From: an uncultured Clostridia bacterium
GTDB taxonomy: Bacteria > Bacillota > Clostridia > Oscillospirales > Oscillospiraceae
DNA length: 5,608 nt
Assembly (NCBI GenBank): GCA_946539175.1
Contig: CAMNHH010000140.1
Span: 1 to 5,608 of the forward strand
Reading direction: 5' to 3'
In this document: positions 5,491-5,608 of the stretch, piece by piece
Numbering within the stretch: position 1 is the first letter of the stretch
How the letters are laid out: each line of letters opens with the position of its first letter
Program-made: the position numbers and the translations under genes
Notes under the pieces: generated by a model
Seen by the model: the letters and a program-made list of their open reading frames with translations, nothing else
Databases searched by the model: none
Told to the model about the DNA's origin: nothing

Positions 5491-5520
5491 GCGCCTCGAC
5501 GCCCCGCGTCAGCGAAGCGC
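5491..5520. repeat. GC-rich imperfect hairpin in the ligA 3' UTR
   Basis: GACGC (5498-5502) pairs with GCGTC (5506-5510) around CCC. Outer GCGC arms (5491-5494 and 5517-5520) can add to the stem across an internal loop. There is no T-run, so it is not itself a terminator; it may stabilise the message end or simply reflect GC content. Confidence 0.35.
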
Positions 5521-5538
5521 CGTCATCAGCAAAAATGA

Positions 5539-5585
5539 ATTGGGCAGCTTGATCCTTGCGATCAGGCTGCCCAATCTTATTTGTT
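5539..5585 (+). terminator. Strong, probably bidirectional intrinsic terminator after ligA
   Basis: A 16-bp stem pairs 5539-5554 (ATTGGGCAGCTTGATC) with 5560-5575 (GATCAGGCTGCCCAAT). There is one G-U wobble (5549/5565) and the loop is CTTGC. The tail CTTATTTGTT (5576-5585) follows on the + strand. AAAAATGA immediately precedes the stem, so the minus strand also gives a T-rich tail, which suits a convergent neighbour. It lies 88 nt after the ligA stop. Confidence 0.88.
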
Positions 5586-5608
5586 CCATGATTACTTGCT
5601 GCTTGTTA

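Overview
The window reads as chromosomal DNA from a GC-rich, endospore-forming member of the Clostridia, most like the gut Oscillospiraceae (Flavonifractor/Lawsonibacter-type genomes). The clues are a YunB-type sporulation gene, a Firmicutes-type DUF2974 (Mbeg1-like) hydrolase, AGGAGG-type ribosome binding sites and strong G/C bias at third codon positions. Genus placement is inference. All recognised genes are on the + strand.

Region 1 (1-1186) holds the 3' end of a PLP-dependent alpha-oxoamine synthase, overlapped by 8 bp by a short-chain dehydrogenase/reductase (SDR). The pair looks translationally coupled. An amino acid/acyl-thioester condensing enzyme followed by a ketone reductase is the logic of the first two steps of sphingoid-base synthesis. 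The synthase C-terminus resembles the serine palmitoyltransferase/cysteate acyltransferase-like branch. This is the most interesting part of the window, but the active-site lysine and upstream genes lie outside it.

Region 2 (1187-1545) is a 359-bp gap forming a transcription-unit boundary. It contains an AT-richer segment with several inverted repeats and a doubtful 58-codon ORF, then a perfect 12-bp hairpin with a short T tail. After these come a good sigma-A-like promoter (TTGCCT-N17-TAAAAT), a 26-bp dyad just downstream of the expected transcription start, and a tandem heptamer.

Region 3 (1546-5450) carries three closely ordered genes: an Mbeg1-like (DUF2974) serine hydrolase, yunB, and a complete ligA (NAD+-dependent DNA ligase). 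No convincing terminator separates them, so one transcript from the 1442-1470 promoter could cover all three. yunB may also have its own weak sigma-E-like promoter. The apparent unit ends at a 16-bp terminator hairpin (5539-5585) that looks bidirectional. The last bases may be the end of a convergent gene.

I saw no tRNA, rRNA, CRISPR array, insertion sequence, toxin-antitoxin pair or defence gene. Most of the window is ordinary; the novelty lies in the synthase-SDR pair and in the structured gap between 1187 and 1545.
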